This document shows positions 4,028 through 5,986 of a DNA stretch of 5,986 nt, in pieces. The stretch is from an uncultured Clostridium sp. (GTDB taxonomy: Bacteria; Bacillota; Clostridia; Lachnospirales; Lachnospiraceae). Where the stretch lies: the NCBI GenBank assembly GCA_900553925.1, contig USFH01000127.1, positions 1 to 5,986 on the forward strand, in the 5' to 3' direction. Position numbers and translations under genes: made by a program. The notes below the pieces were generated by a model. It worked only from the letters and a program-made list of their open reading frames with translations. It was not told the origin of the DNA and searched no databases. The stretch's first letter is position 1; each line of letters starts with the position of its first letter.

Positions 4028-5986
4028 TCAGTTGCTGAATCCACTTTCTGTGAGCTGTACCGGTTCTGTCCAATCACCCAGCCCTGTGTCACCAATTTCC
4101 GAATAACGGATTCTTATGTCATCGCTTTTTGCAAACCAGTTCTTCGTCTCAAGCATAAAGCTTGCCGCATCCTTGCTTACCGTATAATAAGCAGATTTCA
4201 TCAGATTCCCATCTTCATCGTATGCAAGGATATTCACAAGCATCGGCTGTGTGACCGCCACCGTATAATTCACAACCTTCTGTGCGGTTGCACCACTTCC
4301 GATCTGCACCGACGTTCCTGCGATATCCGGAACCTCCGCAGCTCTCGCTTCATCCTTCAGGACACCGCTCCAGACAACCTTGCCGGATTCATCTGCCTCA
4401 CCGATTGCAACCGCATCGGTCATCGTTGCATCCTCTTCTAAGATATATCGCCATACCGCAATGTCTGAATTCTCGTATTTATCGACATGTTCTTCATCCA
4501 CCGTTGCCTGCACCGATACATAGGTTGTCGTATCCGGAAGCAAAATGGAAATCGTCTCGCCCTTCATTGTGACAACTGCAGGAAGAACCACTGTATTCTT
4601 ATCGTCCAAGGCTACATTTACCGCATAGCTTGCAGAAACCGGATTCTCCTCTGTGAGGATTCCAGCAAATTCACTATATGGACTCGCATCACAGATACTC
4701 TCTCTTCTCACATCCGCAAAGCTTCCTGCATAGTACACATACGCCTTCGCCTTCTTCGGCTGGATATACAACATGCCGTATGCACCGCCTGCATCCTGCA
4801 TCTGCACTTCATACAGATCTACATGCTCCTGTATGTCAAATGTATACGTGCGTGTCTTGTAACTTCCGGTAATCTTCTCCTGCGTATTGCCGGACTTCGC
4901 AGTTGCAGCGTTCGCCTGCTCTGCGTCATTTGCAGTCTTCTGTAAAGACCACTCTGTACCATCATAATACTGAGTTACCCATGTCTCTTCTGCGAGCTGC
5001 TCAGCATCCGGTGTCGGAAGCTGCTCAACTACAGAGATTGTCTCCGTTGATTCCGTATTCTGCTTTGCTGCCATATCTGTGGCGTCCGCGATAGCGTTCC
5101 CATCTGATTCTTCCATGGTCGCACCATTTGCAGAATCTACTGACTCATTCTCTGTTTGTGATGCAGTATTTATATCCTGTACTGCCTGCCCATCCTCAGA
5201 CATCGTATCTGCAAGTGTCTCTGTCGGGCGGAAACTGTACGGATTCCCACCTTCAGTGACTGTGTAATCATCAAACGTAACAGCATTTTCCAATCCGCGA
5301 TCCACGAATCCAACCATAATTCCGGTCGTGCCACCTGTTACTGTACCTTTGCTCGTACAGCCTGTGAATGTCGCAGCGTTCCGGAGATATCCGACCAGAC
5401 CACCTGTATACCATGTTCCTGTAACCGCACCGTAATTATCACACTTGTTAATCGTCAGTGTATCGCCTGTTCCGCCTTCCAGCTTACCAACGATACCGCC
5501 AACCGATGCGTTGCCTCCTGTTACATTCACTGTCGCATTGTTCTCCATAAGCTCCAATGCAGTTTGTGACTCCGAATGACCGATTATGCCGCCAACCGCT
5601 GTATCAACACCTGTGTCAGATGTATTTACCATGATCGTCCATTTAGCTGATGTAGTTGTTCTTTCCGCATCACTGCTCTTTACAACCGCATCCTTCTTGC
5701 TGCATCCTACAATACCACCCGTATAACCGGATCCATTCTTGATGGTTGTCTGCGCATCTGCCGCCTTTACCTTGTTATCTGAGGATTCAACGGTTCCATA
5801 GTTCGTACCGGCAATACCGCCGACATTTGCAATCGTGTCAGCCTGTTCATTTACGCTTACAAGCGTTTCCTGTACACCAATCGTACTTGCTTTTACTGTC
5901 GAATTAAATCCATTTGCACCAACGATTCCACCGATATGTGCGCGCACATTCGAATCGCCGGAAGCACCGGTTACCGTACCGGAGAA
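4028..5986 (-). CDS. GLUG-repeat surface protein, C-terminal 652 residues (5' end outside window)
   Basis: The frame is open from the window edge to a TGA stop at 4030-4028, so only the C-terminal 652 residues are visible. Residues are numbered from the window edge. Residues 1 to about 226 hold tandem GLUG-type units with cores GGIVG, GGIAG, GGIVG, GGIIG, GGIVG and GGLVG, starting near residues 19, 56, 90, 132, 163 and 195, then a degenerate IMVG unit near 223. Residues about 270-370 form a Ser/Thr/Asp/Glu/Ala-rich linker. The rest, about 375-652, looks beta-rich (alternating hydrophobics, many Thr/Val/Tyr) and ends in a WTEPVQL stretch. I do not recognise a family for this region. There is no LPXTG-like signal, C-terminal membrane segment or basic tail, so wall anchoring by sortase is unlikely. 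GLUG repeats are known from secreted bacterial surface proteins, often adhesin-like. Its place immediately upstream of three prepilin-like genes suggests a pilus-associated role. That is inference, because the N-terminus and any prepilin or Sec leader are not visible. Confidence 0.88.
   Translation of the reverse strand, partial: FSGTVTGASGDSNVRAHIGGIVGANGFNSTVKASTIGVQETLVSVNEQADTIANVGGIAGTNYGTVESSDNKVKAADAQTTIKNGSGYTGGIVGCSKKDAVVKSSDAERTTTSAKWTIMVNTSDTGVDTAVGGIIGHSESQTALELMENNATVNVTGGNASVGGIVGKLEGGTGDTLTINKCDNYGAVTGTWYTGGLVGYLRNAATFTGCTSKGTVTGGTTGIMVGFVDRGLENAVTFDDYTVTEGGNPYSFRPTETLADTMSEDGQAVQDINTASQTENESVDSANGATMEESDGNAIADATDMAAKQNTESTETISVVEQLPTPDAEQLAEETWVTQYYDGTEWSLQKTANDAEQANAATAKSGNTQEKITGSYKTRTYTFDIQEHVDLYEVQMQDAGGAYGMLYIQPKKAKAYVYYAGSFADVRRESICDASPYSEFAGILTEENPVSASYAVNVALDDKNTVVLPAVVTMKGETISILLPDTTTYVSVQATVDEEHVDKYENSDIAVWRYILEEDATMTDAVAIGEADESGKVVWSGVLKDEARAAEVPDIAGTSVQIGSGATAQKVVNYTVAVTQPMLVNILAYDEDGNLMKSAYYTVSKDAASFMLETKNWFAKSDDIRIRYSEIGDTGLGDWTEPVQLTESGFSN
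5309..5986 (-). repeat. Tandem GLUG protein repeats (six clear units plus one degenerate)
   Basis: At protein level the core G-G-[IL]-[VAI]-G recurs at codons beginning near 5932, 5821, 5719, 5593, 5500 and 5404, with spacings of 37, 34, 42, 31 and 32 residues. A worn copy, reading IMVG, begins near 5320. Several units carry the typical follow-up of a Cys/Asn turn and a G-x-V-T strand, for example GAVTG and GTVTG. DNA identity between units is low, so these are old diverged protein repeats, not a recent DNA expansion. The array continues beyond the window, since the first visible residues (FSGTVTG) are the tail of an earlier unit. Confidence 0.85.

Noticed and set aside
3966..4073. Longer start (4073) for the Glu5-less pilin
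   Set aside because: It would overlap the end of the GLUG gene and give a leader of about 47 residues. Later Met codons fit the prepilin layout better, although 4013 or 3983 cannot be excluded.
4004..4945. Several plus-strand open frames opposite the GLUG gene
   Set aside because: They overlap each other in different frames, are rich in Cys, His, Arg and Leu as expected for antisense shadows, and have no credible ribosome binding site or domain.
5945..5947. GTG at 5947 as the start of the GLUG protein
   Set aside because: The frame stays open to the window edge and the upstream residues (FSGTVTG) are themselves part of a GLUG unit, so the gene begins outside the window.
5309..5986. CRISPR-like or recent DNA repeat array
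   Set aside because: The periodicity is only at protein level (GLUG), the unit length varies from 31 to 42 codons, the DNA of the units is diverged, and the stretch is one open reading frame.

Overview
All genes lie on the minus strand, so transcription runs from high to low coordinates. The window covers the minor-pilin and assembly end of a type IV pilus (T4P) or closely related type II-secretion-like cluster. The host is probably a Gram-positive anaerobe of the class Clostridia, plausibly a Lachnospiraceae-type gut commensal. The reasons are the AAGGGG/AGGAGG ribosome binding sites, moderate GC content, minor pilins with short basic leaders, and a large GLUG-repeat surface protein. The taxonomic call is inference; no marker gene is present.

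Layout in transcription order: (1) 5986-4028, the 3' part of a large GLUG-repeat protein, open at the window edge: six clear GLUG units plus one degenerate unit, an acidic linker, and a beta-rich C-terminal region with no cell-wall sorting signal. (2) ~3965-3282, a prepilin-like protein with the class III/GspK-PilX trait of no Glu at mature position 5. (3) 3280-2888, a small prepilin (130 aa) with G^S cleavage and Glu5. (4) 2859-2182, a canonical G^FTLVE prepilin (225 aa). (5) 2170-1382, a prepilin peptidase (PilD/A24) with the tetracysteine motif and both catalytic Asp residues. (6) A 142-bp gap with a weak promoter-like pair and a small hairpin. (7) 1239-40, PilC/GspF inner-membrane platform protein, starting with TTG behind a strong Shine-Dalgarno site. 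(8) An imperfect 40-bp inverted repeat at positions 1-40, overlapping the pilC stop codon.

How they fit together: PilD would cleave the leaders of the three prepilins (and of the major pilin, outside the window), and PilC would be the membrane platform for polymerisation. In known systems, three dissimilar minor pilins including one without Glu5 form the priming or tip complex (GspI/J/K, PilV/W/X). The GLUG protein sits directly upstream of this set, in the same orientation and tightly linked, which suggests it is the tip-associated adhesin or an unusually large minor pilin. That is the most interesting hypothesis here, and it depends on the N-terminus lying beyond position 5986. The assembly ATPases, major pilin and PilM/N/O are not in the window.
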